The notes under the pieces: generated by a model
Databases searched by the model: none
Told to the model about the DNA's origin: nothing
Seen by the model: the letters and a program-made list of their open reading frames with translations, nothing else
Shown here: piece by piece, positions 1 through 8,318 of the stretch
Position numbering within the stretch: the stretch's first letter is position 1
How the letters are laid out: the number at the start of each line of letters is the position of its first letter
Assembly (NCBI GenBank): GCA_017987895.1
Contig: JAGNSU010000005.1
Coordinates: forward strand, 1 to 64,000
Direction of reading: 5' to 3'
Length of the DNA stretch: 64,000 nt
Origin: Flavobacteriales bacterium
Lineage (GTDB): Bacteria; Bacteroidota; Bacteroidia; Flavobacteriales_F; PHOS-HE28
Position numbers and translations under genes: made by a program

Positions 1-2431
1 GGCCCGCGCTGCGCAGGTTGTCGTTCATCGACGCGGTGCCGGTGTTGTAGGGGCCTTCCAGGAAGACTTTCGGAGCGACTTGCACATTGGGCTGGGTAAG
101 CGTGGGGATCAAGCACCAGCTGTTCAAGGTGCCCTCATCGGTGGTGGCCACATCCTGCACGCGCAGGATCCAGGAGCCCTGGAACACCTGTCCATTAAAC
201 CCGGCGAGCGAAACATCCGGGATCACGAAGAGGTTGTTCATCGGGCAAATGGCCCCCACGGCGCCGTTCGCGCCGGTCTGGTCGAACTCCACGATGATGT
301 TGTCGTTGTTGGTACACTTGGCCGCATTGATCAGGTTGATCACCGTACCGGTAGGACTCTCCAACGACACGCGCACATCGGCGGTGTAGGTGTGGGAAAT
401 GTTCACGTACACATTGAGGTCGGTGAGCGTGGCACCGCCCTGCGAGGGCACGACGATGGTATTGCTCGCGGTGGTATTGTCCAGGATGTTGGAAGTAGCC
501 GTGCTGTTGAAACTGGTGCAACCAACACCGGGCACATTGCAGTTGGCCACGATGCCGGTAAAGCTCTTGTCGCAAGAGGAGAACAGGTTATGCAACAAGG
601 AGACGGTCACCGCGGTCCCGCTCGGATAGGGGCCATAAGGACCGTAGGTGCCGGTGGCGTTCGCCGTGCCCACGGTAACGGGCGGATTAGCACCAGCGCC
701 GTCCGGATCAATCTGGATGGTGAGGCTTGTGGCACTTCCCATGGACGTTACATCCACGTTCACGTTGAACTGGGTCGTGTTCGAGCAAGTGGAGCTCACC
801 TGGGCCGAAGGCTGGGTGCATAGCGGCGGAGTGAAGGAGAACTCATAGATCCGCGTGGCCCAGTTGGTCGCAGGGTTGTATTGCGCCGTGCCCCAGAAAC
901 TACCCGTGGAAGGATCCACATCCAGCGAGTTGTAATCGCCGTAGCGATTGCTGCTGTTGGGGTTGGTGCCGGCTACAATGGTGGTCTCCGCGAAGGTCAT
1001 TTGACCCAATGCATCGCTGGCGCTGCGACCGGTGTAGCGGATGCCGGGATACACGCTGCTGCTGCTCACGTTGTAGGCCAGTCCGATATCACCGTTGGCG
1101 TTGATCGCGATATGGCCCATCCATCGGCTGGTGGCATCAGGCGCATACGTACCCTCCTGATGGATGGCCCAGGGGTTGGCGATGCCGATGCGGCGCAATT
1201 CGTACCACCGTATGGCGCCCTGGTTGCCTCCCACATCGGTGACGTGGTTGCACACGATGGCCTCGTGCGTGCCGAAATTGCGGTACTGCGCCCGGTTCAT
1301 GATCACTTCGCGCAGCGGATCCAGATTGGTAGTACTGCCTGGTTGATCGATGCACGAGAACGACGTGTAGCCGCATAGGTCCGTGTCGAAGGCGGTCGTG
1401 GTCATGAAACTGGGGCCTGCCAGCACACTGTTCGCCGGGGTGGTGAAATCCAGGGTGAGGGTCCAGATCTCCAGGCGATCGTTCGGGATCGTGCCGCTCC
1501 AGCCGTCGTCGGCCATGCGCATCACCATGGCGGGCGCACCGGCGGGCGGCGGGGCTCCACCGCTGAAGTTGATCGGGGTGGTGGCCTGGAAACCTATGCT
1601 GGGATAATCCGGCGTGGTGAAGCGCTGCGAGGTGGCGCTCAAGCCAGCCAACATCCGGGTACGGTCCAGCGCATAGATCGGGCACCCGGTGCCTTCATTG
1701 CTGGTGATGAGGTAGGCCGTGCTCCACACGGCGTACTTCGGATAATCGGGGAAACTGGGGGCGGTGAAACTGTACGCGTACCAAGTGCCCAGGGGATCGG
1801 CGGTGGTGCTCACGCACATCACCAAGCGGTTGCCGCTGGCGCTGAACTCGCTCATCAACCAGCGGTCCGCCAACGCATCGTACAGCACGATGGGATCACC
1901 GGCCCCACTGTAGGAGGTGATGCCGCCGATGGCATTGATGAAGTTGTCCAGGTAGGTCTGCGCACCCAGAGCCGCGCCGTTCTTGTCGAAGATCCTGAAG
2001 TACGAACCGGAGCCTCCATTGATCATCTGGATCACATGGTTCGGCCCCACGGAAAGGCAGGGGTCCGAAGGGTTGACACCGGTGTTCCCGATGCCGTTCG
2101 TGGTGAGGTCCAATGCACGGCCCGTGCTCCGCGTGCCGTGGGTCTTCTGCCAGACGGGATCTTCCCCGAGCGGTAGCGCCTTGGGGTTCACCTGCGGGTG
2201 CATGCGGCTCTCCTTGGTACCCGGTGGCTCTGGTTTCACCAGCCATCCGTGCTCGTCGCGCACCACTTCGTCGGCGAACACCCGGGTGCTGTCCCAATCG
2301 CGGTAGGCCGGGGTTTCGCCGAGGAGCTCGAGCTGAAGCACTTCGGCATTGTGGAGTTGGACGTACTCCTGAGCATTGGTGAGGCCGGTGATCAACAGGA
2401 GCGAAAGAAGAGCAAAGCGCGCACGGAACAT
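1..2431 (-). CDS. Secreted P-domain protein, probable T9SS cargo (C-terminus beyond window)
   Basis: Reading leftward from the ATG at 2431 the frame stays open to the window edge (about 810 codons seen). Residues 1-21 form a signal peptide (basic MFRAR, a leucine-rich core, then NAQ). The next part contains a motif CLSVGPNHVIQMING common in Bacteroidota surface proteins with propeller-like folds. Residues about 655-775 match a proprotein-convertase P domain (beta-sandwich; DLNVYVNISHTYTADVRV and a closing GSWILRVQDVA segment), which usually sits near the C-terminus of secreted proteases or adhesins. No protease catalytic domain is visible in the part seen. Export by T9SS is inferred from the family; the sorting domain itself would lie outside the window. 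Exact function unknown. Confidence 0.8.
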   Translation of the reverse strand, partial: MFRARFALLSLLLITGLTNAQEYVQLHNAEVLQLELLGETPAYRDWDSTRVFADEVVRDEHGWLVKPEPPGTKESRMHPQVNPKALPLGEDPVWQKTHGTRSTGRALDLTTNGIGNTGVNPSDPCLSVGPNHVIQMINGGSGSYFRIFDKNGAALGAQTYLDNFINAIGGITSYSGAGDPIVLYDALADRWLMSEFSASGNRLVMCVSTTADPLGTWYAYSFTAPSFPDYPKYAVWSTAYLITSNEGTGCPIYALDRTRMLAGLSATSQRFTTPDYPSIGFQATTPINFSGGAPPPAGAPAMVMRMADDGWSGTIPNDRLEIWTLTLDFTTPANSVLAGPSFMTTTAFDTDLCGYTSFSCIDQPGSTTNLDPLREVIMNRAQYRNFGTHEAIVCNHVTDVGGNQGAIRWYELRRIGIANPWAIHQEGTYAPDATSRWMGHIAINANGDIGLAYNVSSSSVYPGIRYTGRSASDALGQMTFAETTIVAGTNPNSSNRYGDYNSLDVDPSTGSFWGTAQYNPATNWATRIYEFSFTPPLCTQPSAQVSSTCSNTTQFNVNVDVTSMGSATSLTIQIDPDGAGANPPVTVGTANATGTYGPYGPYPSGTAVTVSLLHNLFSSCDKSFTGIVANCNVPGVGCTSFNSTATSNILDNTTASNTIVVPSQGGATLTDLNVYVNISHTYTADVRVSLESPTGTVINLINAAKCTNNDNIIVEFDQTGANGAVGAICPMNNLFVIPDVSLAGFNGQVFQGSWILRVQDVATTDEGTLNSWCLIPTLTQPNVQVAPKVFLEGPYNTGTASMNDNLRSAG

Positions 2432-2458
2432 GGACGGGACTTTTCTGGTTGAAGGCGG

Positions 2459-2466
2459 CAAAGGTG
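2459..2466 (-). promoter_or_regulatory. Putative -7 element of the P-domain gene
   Basis: Read on the minus strand this is CACCTTTG, one base from the Bacteroidota -7 consensus TAnnTTTG, placed 28 bp before the ATG at 2431. No convincing -33 element was identified. Confidence 0.35.
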
Positions 2467-2644
2467 AAGAGGTTCGGGGGCCGCGCGCAAGGACATTTGT
2501 CACGTTGGGGCCCGGTCTGGCGATGTTATCGGTTGCGAACGACCAAGCCCAAGTCCACAAGGACCAGGGGCCGTATCCGACCGACGGATCGCCGACCAGA
2601 AATACCCCATGGCTTGGAACCATACGGCCTAGGGTCGCTAGATC

Positions 2645-2713
2645 TTACTCCCCTGCCGCGATCCGCACTCCCTCGCTATGCGATGAGAACTCCGGCGCGT
2701 AAATACACGTCGC
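2645..2713 (-). pseudogene. Duplicate of the alpha-2-macroglobulin gene 3' end (last 22 codons plus stop)
   Basis: Read on the minus strand this stretch encodes YAPEFSSHSEGVRI preceded by ATCI and followed by AAGE and a TAA stop. The complete gene at 8968-15075 ends with the same core, preceded by AMCM and followed by VVGE and a stop. Counted by eye, 18 of 22 residues and 59 of 69 bases agree, with a perfect 23-bp run (2679-2701 versus 9002-9024). Similarity stops sharply at 2713. It is either the relic of a second copy or one boundary of an inserted segment: the five-gene operon lies exactly between the two copies, which have the same orientation. Confidence 0.8.
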
Positions 2714-2776
2714 CCGGAGGCTGCGTAGCAAAGCGCGCTGACCGGGGTCGCAATGGTGTCCCGCCGCCATCCGAAC

Positions 2777-2798
2777 ACCCCCCGATTTTCCGGGGGGT
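2777..2798. other. Strong GC hairpin upstream of the five-gene operon
   Basis: An 8-bp perfect stem (ACCCCCCG / CGGGGGGT) closes a 6-nt loop (ATTTTC). No T-tract follows on either strand, so it is not a classical intrinsic terminator. It lies 86 bp before the operon's first ATG, between the duplicated fragment and the first gene, and may be a boundary structure or a regulatory hairpin. Confidence 0.5.
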
Positions 2799-2884
2799 AC
2801 GGATCTATTACGCGACCATGCCGATACATTCGATCCACATCACTCTTTGAAGGCGAATAGTTCACACGCTATCCCACTGATAAC

Positions 2885-5800
2885 ATGAAAAAGAAAGCCA
2901 CACCATTATCGGGTCCATCGAAGAAGAAAGGCCCGGCGACCACCACAAAAGGATCTTCGGGCGGGTCCTTGAAAAAAAGCGGGACCCGAACCAAGGCGGG
3001 CAGCACTGGCGCGAAGGCTCGCAAGGGGCATCTTACTCCAGTGCTCGGAACACAAGGTGTTCGTGCCGCAACAGGGAACGACCGGTTGACACGCGCATTG
3101 GAGACCATCACCTTCACGAACAAGCGGGCCTTGGCGCGCACGATCAAAGGAGGCGAATTCCGGCACGTTGAACTCGCACCGGCGTTCCGCAGCGTGTTCC
3201 GCCGTAACAAGGACCACGCGGCCCGCCTGGCCGAGACCTATGCCACCAGCCTGAGCGATCGGCTCGCGCACAAGGAGCTCTTCCAACAAGCGGCACAGAT
3301 GCGTTCGCCCGAACGAAGAGCTCTTATCCTTGGCTATCGGAAGGCGGGACAAACACGGGGCGTGGTGCATGCCATCAGCCAGCTACCGCGTGCCCAAAGT
3401 CGGCGATTGATGCGCGACCTGGTGGTGAAGGAAGAAGACAAGAGCATCGACCAAAGCGCTCTGCGCGAAGTGCTCTATTGGCTTCGTGATGCGGGAGCGG
3501 AAGTGACCCGATTGAAAAAGGCGGACGGTGCGGCACGACGCAAAAGGGAGGACACGGACGAAGCGGTGGTGGAGTTCTTCGAGGACGTGGCCGATGAGAT
3601 CGCCAGCGCGATAAGCTCTGTGGTCGATGCGATAGAGGACATCGTGGGGGCCTTCGGTGAACTCCTTAGCGATGTCATCACATGGGCGGCCAATGAAGTG
3701 GCCAACCTCGTAACGGCTCTGTTGGAAGCAGGCAAGACCGTCTTGGACTTGGTGGTCTCCGCATTGGAGGTTGGAGCTGAACTGGTGAAGAAGATGATCC
3801 AGGCGCTGACCACGGTGGGAACGGCACTGTTCGCCATTCTGGATGCCGCGTTCACGCTCGCGAAAGATGCGCTGGTGACGGTCCTGAAGGCGATAGACAC
3901 TTTGGGGCGTACGCTCGGAGAATTGCTGGCGTACCTGGTGAATAAGACCGCCGACGTCCTTCGCCGCGCGGTCGAAGCGCTGCTCGAGATCGGGAAATCC
4001 ATCGGCAATATCCTGGCACAAGCCTTTGAGTTCGGCTTCACCTTGGTCCGCGGGTTCGTGCAGGCGTTGCTCGCCATAGGCCGTACCGTAGCTACCATTC
4101 TCGCGGCGTTGGTGACACGGCCCCTTTCTGTTTTCGACACGGCGATCCGCGCATTCCTCGACCTAGGTCGGTCCTTGTCGAGCATCTTCAACGAAGTGCT
4201 GACGGCCGGTCTGGACCTTGTCATGGAAGTGGCCCGCGCAGCGGTGCGCGCCGGAGCGGCGCTCATTGACCTTACCCAGTTCATCGCGAGTGCGGCGGTG
4301 GACGTGGTGACCAAAGTATTGGAGGGGGTGCTGGCCGCCGGCAAATTGTTCATCGATGTGGTGACGACCCTCGCGCAGCATGCCTTGGCCGCGGTGCAAA
4401 AGGTGGTGGCCGCCTATTTCGCGTTGGGCAAGTCGCTCCTCGGCCTGCTCAAGGATGTGTTCACCTTGGGCATGGGCTTGTTGAAAGCGGTGGTGAAGGC
4501 CGCTTTCGCATTGGGCAAAACCGTGCTGGAGTTCACGCGTTCCATGGTGGCGTTCACCTATCGCGTAGCCGCTCGTTTGGTGGAAGCCGCTTTGGAGGTG
4601 GGCACCGCGGTGGCCAAGATCCTGGAGGCGGTGGTAGGCGCCAGCTACTTCGTGTTCCGCAAGATCGTGAACGCTGTGCTCCAGGCCTTGGGCCCCGTAG
4701 GGGACATCCTGGGATTCTTGCTGGACCGGGGAGAGGACCTCGCCTCCGCGCTATGGCGTGAAGCGGCGCTCGCGATCCGGTTCGTGAAGGACGGGGTTGT
4801 GGAGATCCTCGATTGGGCGGCCGCTCAGACCGATGCCATCCTCGAAAGGACGATCCAACTCTGTGAGGATGTGGGTGCCGCGATCACGGAAGTGATCGAC
4901 TGGGCCATCGCCCGCGGGCAGGATACCCTCGAGTTGCTCGGTGGACTGTGGGAACGCGTGGGTAACTCCATACAATACGCGCTCAACTACCTCAAGACCG
5001 ATTTCCTCCCCGGCATCGCCAAGTTCGTCAAGGGTGCGCTCAGCATCGGCTTCGAACTGGCCAAGCTCGTGGTCTGGACCGTGGGCAAGGCCTACGAAGT
5101 GGCTCTGGAGGTTGTGCGCGGGGCGCTGATGGCCGGTGTGATCCTGATGGAACTGGTGATCGAATCGGTGAAGCACCCGGACCAAGTGGTACAGAACCTC
5201 GTGCGGGCGGCACGCCAGTTGGGCAACACTGTGAACACCGTAGTACAGGCGTTCGTGGATGCGGGCGAGGAGTTCCTGGACGAACTCGTGCGCACGTTCG
5301 TGGCCATCGGCGAGAACATTAAGGACATGTTGCTGGCCGTGCTGGAGATCTCCGCAGGCCTGCTCGGGACCGTGGTCATGCTCCTGATGAACATGCTCAA
5401 CGGGTTCCGGCCGCTCACGGCTGCGGAACGCGCCGATGCGCAGTTGGTCTTTGAGGATTCCGTGGACCTGGACCAGGTATACATCGCCACGGAGTCCATC
5501 ACCAACAGCATCATCTTCGGTGTTCAGGACTTCTTCAATGGACAACCTGCTGAATCTCGTGCCTTCGTCACCGGCAACCTCATCAATTTCAATGCGGGTG
5601 ACCCGCCTCATGATCGGCCAACGTTGATCCATGAAATGACCCATGTATGGCAGAACCAGAACGTGGGACCCATCTATCTGGCGCACGCCGTGGCCGATCA
5701 GGCCATTCTCGGTTCGGAGCCGGCATACAACTACGGCTACGATCATCCCAGCGCGAGCATCAATGTCCCAAACGCCAAATACGATGGTGGTTCGATAAGC

Positions 5801-6004
5801 GAGCCGCAAGGTTCGATCAAAGGGGAAGGAGGTGCTGCGGTCCTGGACGCCGCGACCGACCTGATGGATTTCGGTCCGGAGCAACAGGGGCAGATCATGA
5901 TGCAGTTCTTCGTGCGACAGGTGTTGTTCGGAGAAAGCGGTGCAACCCTGGCACCTTGGGAACGCCATGTCGAGTTCGCACGGAACAATCCGCAAGTTGC
6001 CTGA
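2885..6004 (+). CDS. Giant helical 29-residue-repeat protein with C-terminal HEMTH zincin/DUF4157-like domain
   Basis: 1039 aa, starting at the ATG at 2885. Residues 1-55 are a Lys/Thr/Gly-rich, probably disordered basic tail. Residues about 249-828 consist of twenty consecutive 29-residue units without indels, of the form A-L-L-x-I-G-K-[ST]-h..; for example ALLEIGKSIGNIL (nt 3977) and ALLAIGRTVATIL (nt 4064) start exactly 87 bp apart. They are strongly amphipathic and rich in Ala, Val and Leu. Residues about 850-1039 hold HEMTHVWQ (H916, E917, H920), resembling the HExxH-containing DUF4157 (eCIS core) or related zincin domains. No signal peptide is seen. It heads a five-gene operon whose next gene overlaps its end. 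The assignment to DUF4157 is by motif only; peptidase activity and any link to contractile injection systems are inference. Confidence 0.75.
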   Translation: MKKKATPLSGPSKKKGPATTTKGSSGGSLKKSGTRTKAGSTGAKARKGHLTPVLGTQGVRAATGNDRLTRALETITFTNKRALARTIKGGEFRHVELAPAFRSVFRRNKDHAARLAETYATSLSDRLAHKELFQQAAQMRSPERRALILGYRKAGQTRGVVHAISQLPRAQSRRLMRDLVVKEEDKSIDQSALREVLYWLRDAGAEVTRLKKADGAARRKREDTDEAVVEFFEDVADEIASAISSVVDAIEDIVGAFGELLSDVITWAANEVANLVTALLEAGKTVLDLVVSALEVGAELVKKMIQALTTVGTALFAILDAAFTLAKDALVTVLKAIDTLGRTLGELLAYLVNKTADVLRRAVEALLEIGKSIGNILAQAFEFGFTLVRGFVQALLAIGRTVATILAALVTRPLSVFDTAIRAFLDLGRSLSSIFNEVLTAGLDLVMEVARAAVRAGAALIDLTQFIASAAVDVVTKVLEGVLAAGKLFIDVVTTLAQHALAAVQKVVAAYFALGKSLLGLLKDVFTLGMGLLKAVVKAAFALGKTVLEFTRSMVAFTYRVAARLVEAALEVGTAVAKILEAVVGASYFVFRKIVNAVLQALGPVGDILGFLLDRGEDLASALWREAALAIRFVKDGVVEILDWAAAQTDAILERTIQLCEDVGAAITEVIDWAIARGQDTLELLGGLWERVGNSIQYALNYLKTDFLPGIAKFVKGALSIGFELAKLVVWTVGKAYEVALEVVRGALMAGVILMELVIESVKHPDQVVQNLVRAARQLGNTVNTVVQAFVDAGEEFLDELVRTFVAIGENIKDMLLAVLEISAGLLGTVVMLLMNMLNGFRPLTAAERADAQLVFEDSVDLDQVYIATESITNSIIFGVQDFFNGQPAESRAFVTGNLINFNAGDPPHDRPTLIHEMTHVWQNQNVGPIYLAHAVADQAILGSEPAYNYGYDHPSASINVPNAKYDGGSISEPQGSIKGEGGAAVLDAATDLMDFGPEQQGQIMMQFFVRQVLFGESGATLAPWERHVEFARNNPQVA

Positions 6005-6917
6005 GCGGCGACTCCTTCTAGCGGCGCCCAGGTCCTCCTTGGTGGATCTGGCGCCGTTACTGGAGGCCTACGCACGTAGCCACATCCGTGTGGAGGTGTA
6101 CGCCTATGGGAGCCGCATGCCGGATATGGAGCGGTTGGGCTCGGAGCGGACCGATATCGATGCCATGCTCTTGGCCGGCCCCCGCCGGTTCGCGCCGAGC
6201 AGTGTGTTACCCGGCCCATGCATCCGCACGGCGGGAGGCCGGTCCGTTCCGGCAGCGTGGCTCCCGATCACGGACAGCGCGGCGCTGTCTCGTTTTGCAG
6301 GCTGCGTGGCGCGCGTGCACGGTCGAGCGCGGCAGCAGACCGCCATGGCCTTACTGGGCCAATGGCATCCCAGGTACGAGCATCTCTCCGACCGCATTGA
6401 AAATTCTCTTCCCAAGAAAGTCCGATCGTTCCGATGGACGAGCGACGTGATCGGCAGAGAGGAAATGATCAGCGCACTAGGTTCTGGTCTGGGTGTAGCG
6501 ATGTACCTGGGGCATGGGCGGCCGAAGGGATGGGTGGGCTACTACGGCACGCGGAGCCACCATTTCGCAACGTTCCATGGCGAGCCCATCGGAGGTCTTC
6601 TTTCGCTCTGCTGCAACACCGCGAGCCGCAGGCGCACCGGTCTTTCCTTCGCCGAAGCGTTGCCGTTGATGGGTGTAGCAGCCTGTTCCTTCGGAGCCGT
6701 TTCGGCCACGTTGCATACCGACAACACACGATGGGCCGTGAGGCTTTGCGACGGACTGGCCCGGAAGGCCGCGTCCATTGGCGAACTGGTGGTCCTGTCC
6801 ACACCTCCGAACGCCACGGCCTCCGAACACTACCGGCTCATCGGCGATCCCCTGGCACCGGTAGCCGCTGGCCGATCGGGCGCACGAAAAGCGGCTACGG
6901 TGCTTACTTATCCTTGA
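5967..6917 (+). CDS. C25/caspase-fold peptidase-like protein without secretion signal
   Basis: 316 aa from the ATG at 5967; an in-frame ATG at 5940 would add nine residues, and both overlap the upstream gene (end 6004). The C-terminal half has the landmarks of the gingipain/C25 and CHAT caspase-like fold: a hydrophobic strand ending in the His motif YLGHGRPKGW, then LLSLCCNTAS carrying the candidate nucleophilic Cys about 32 residues later, and a closing YRLIGDPLAP that resembles the conserved YNLLGDP end of C25 peptidases. Known C25 enzymes are usually exported by T9SS, but this one lacks both a signal peptide and a sorting domain, so it should be cytoplasmic. It ends 1 nt before the acyl carrier gene. 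The fold call is moderate; activity and substrate are unknown, with the large repeat protein as an obvious candidate. Confidence 0.65.
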   Translation: MSSSHGTIRKLPERRLLLAAPRSSLVDLAPLLEAYARSHIRVEVYAYGSRMPDMERLGSERTDIDAMLLAGPRRFAPSSVLPGPCIRTAGGRSVPAAWLPITDSAALSRFAGCVARVHGRARQQTAMALLGQWHPRYEHLSDRIENSLPKKVRSFRWTSDVIGREEMISALGSGLGVAMYLGHGRPKGWVGYYGTRSHHFATFHGEPIGGLLSLCCNTASRRRTGLSFAEALPLMGVAACSFGAVSATLHTDNTRWAVRLCDGLARKAASIGELVVLSTPPNATASEHYRLIGDPLAPVAAGRSGARKAATVLTYP

Positions 6918-6918
6918 G

Positions 6919-7167
6919 ATGATCGAAGAGTCCGCGATCGTCGACTGGCTCCGTCAGGAACTTCGGACCGTGAAGCCGAAACTCGCGCGCCATCCGGAGC
7001 TAGGGGAGCATTTCAAAACCGACCTCGCCTTCGATTCTCTCGAGCTTGTGGAATTGGTGGCCCGGATCGAACAGCGCTATGGCCTCATGATCCCCGATAG
7101 TGCCTTGCCCGCTTTCATCTCCTTGGAGGCCACGGCTAAGTACATCGCCGGGCGCCTCGCCACATGA
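6919..7167 (+). CDS. Acyl carrier protein
   Basis: 82 aa, a small acidic four-helix carrier. The phosphopantetheine attachment motif FDSLELVEL places the modified serine at Ser40, followed by the typical helix-III region GLMIPDSALPAF and an LEATAKYI end. It starts 1 nt after the peptidase-like gene and overlaps the ketosynthase start (ATGA at 7164-7167), so the three are translationally linked. The location, beside a ketosynthase pair rather than fabD/fabG, suggests a dedicated carrier and not the housekeeping AcpP. No phosphopantetheinyl transferase is nearby, so the cell's general one would have to activate it. Confidence 0.9.
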   Translation: MIEESAIVDWLRQELRTVKPKLARHPELGEHFKTDLAFDSLELVELVARIEQRYGLMIPDSALPAFISLEATAKYIAGRLAT

Positions 7168-8318
7168 ACCCGGATCGCGGAACCATCGTGATCACGTCAA
7201 TGGGCGTTGTTTCGCCATTGGGGAACACGCCTGAGGACCTTTGGGAACGGATCCTCAGTGGCACTTCATCCGCACAGCCATGGCCGGACCTTGAACGTGA
7301 AGGTTTCCGAAGTACCACGGCATGTCGTGTCAGCGACCTGGATACGCCGCTCCACCAACGCGGACGCCTGCTCGCCTTGGATGCCGCAAAGCAAGCAGTG
7401 GACGGGCTCGGATGCCCACTCCCGGAGGACCTTGGTGTTTTCATCGGCAGCACGCTCGGCGAGAGCAGCGCGTTCGAGGATGCCGCGCGAGGTGGTCCTT
7501 TCCACGGTCACGAACACACGGTCAGCGCGTTCACCGGTGCTCTCCGCGATCACTTCGGGGCGATGGGACCGTCACGTTCCATCGCCACGGCATGTGCTGC
7601 GGGGAACTACGCCGTCGGTGCCGCGGTTTCAGCACTTCGCAATGGGCATACATCCATGGCCATGGCGGGCGGTGTGGAGCCGTTCTCCCGCATCGCCATG
7701 CTAGGGTTCAGTAGGTCCCGTGCGATGGCGGAACACCAGTGCCGGCCGTTCGATGCGGAAAGGAGCGGCATGTTGCTCGGAGAAGGTGCGGCGATCTTCA
7801 TCCTGGAACGGGCCAACGACGCTCTGGCGCGCGGAAAGCGGCCGCTCGCCGAAGTGGTATCGCTCGGGATCACCTGCGATGCTTACCACCCCACCGCTCC
7901 GGAACCAAGTGGAAGTGGCATGCTCCGCGCCATGCGTGAGGCGTTGCTCCTGGCCGGTACCGATCCTTCGCAGGTGGATTGGGTGAACGCTCATGGAAGT
8001 GGAACGTTACTCTCGGACAGCGCCGAGGGTCGCGCGCTGCGTTCGTTGTTCGGTCCACGCCTACCCTTGATAAGCGGCAGCAAGGGTGCTTTGGGTCACG
8101 CCCTTGGTGCCTCCTCCGCCATCGAACTCGTCCTTTGCGTGCAAGGCCTCCTTCAGCAGATCGTTCCCCCTACCGCCGGGCATCGCCAGGTGGATCCAGC
8201 GATCGACATCGCCTGCACAACGGCAGCGACCCCGCATGAGGTCAACGTAGTGATGAACAACGCGTTCGCCTTCGGCGGTATCAATTCGACCCTGCTCTTG
8301 CGCCGATGGATGGACTGA
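7164..8318 (+). CDS. Beta-ketoacyl-ACP synthase (FabF/KAS II-like)
   Basis: 384 aa with a complete thiolase-fold ketosynthase. Catalytic Cys144 lies in TACAAGNYA, His277 in NAHGSGT and His312 in KGALGHALGAS; the glycine-rich end NAFAFGG is present. It condenses acyl groups with malonyl-ACP, presumably using the carrier protein encoded just upstream, with which it overlaps by 4 nt. It is slightly shorter than FabF (about 410 aa). The next gene encodes a truncated ketosynthase-like protein, an arrangement recalling ketosynthase/chain-length-factor pairs of aryl polyene and type II polyketide loci, but no ketoreductase, dehydratase or acyltransferase is nearby. Confidence 0.92.
   Translation: MNPDRGTIVITSMGVVSPLGNTPEDLWERILSGTSSAQPWPDLEREGFRSTTACRVSDLDTPLHQRGRLLALDAAKQAVDGLGCPLPEDLGVFIGSTLGESSAFEDAARGGPFHGHEHTVSAFTGALRDHFGAMGPSRSIATACAAGNYAVGAAVSALRNGHTSMAMAGGVEPFSRIAMLGFSRSRAMAEHQCRPFDAERSGMLLGEGAAIFILERANDALARGKRPLAEVVSLGITCDAYHPTAPEPSGSGMLRAMREALLLAGTDPSQVDWVNAHGSGTLLSDSAEGRALRSLFGPRLPLISGSKGALGHALGASSAIELVLCVQGLLQQIVPPTAGHRQVDPAIDIACTTAATPHEVNVVMNNAFAFGGINSTLLLRRWMD

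Larger units (their letters stand above)
2432..2884. other. 453-bp intergenic region between divergent genes
   Basis: The gap separates the P-domain gene (-) from the 29-residue-repeat gene (+). It holds a putative promoter for the minus gene, a 69-bp duplicate of the 3' end of the alpha-2-macroglobulin gene (2645-2713) and a strong hairpin (2777-2798). Open frames in it look random and I see no real gene. Confidence 0.7.

Noticed and set aside
80-1378. Plus-strand frames near the left edge
   Set aside because: The minus strand encodes a continuous signal-peptide and P-domain protein through this region; the plus frames are Gly/His-rich shadows.
2645-2865. A 75-codon gene on the minus strand between the divergent genes
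   Set aside because: That frame is different from the one that matches the macroglobulin C-terminus, and its translation has no recognisable feature.
2885-6004. Complete contractile injection system
   Set aside because: Only one DUF4157-like domain is seen; no sheath, tube, baseplate, spike or AAA ATPase gene is in the window.
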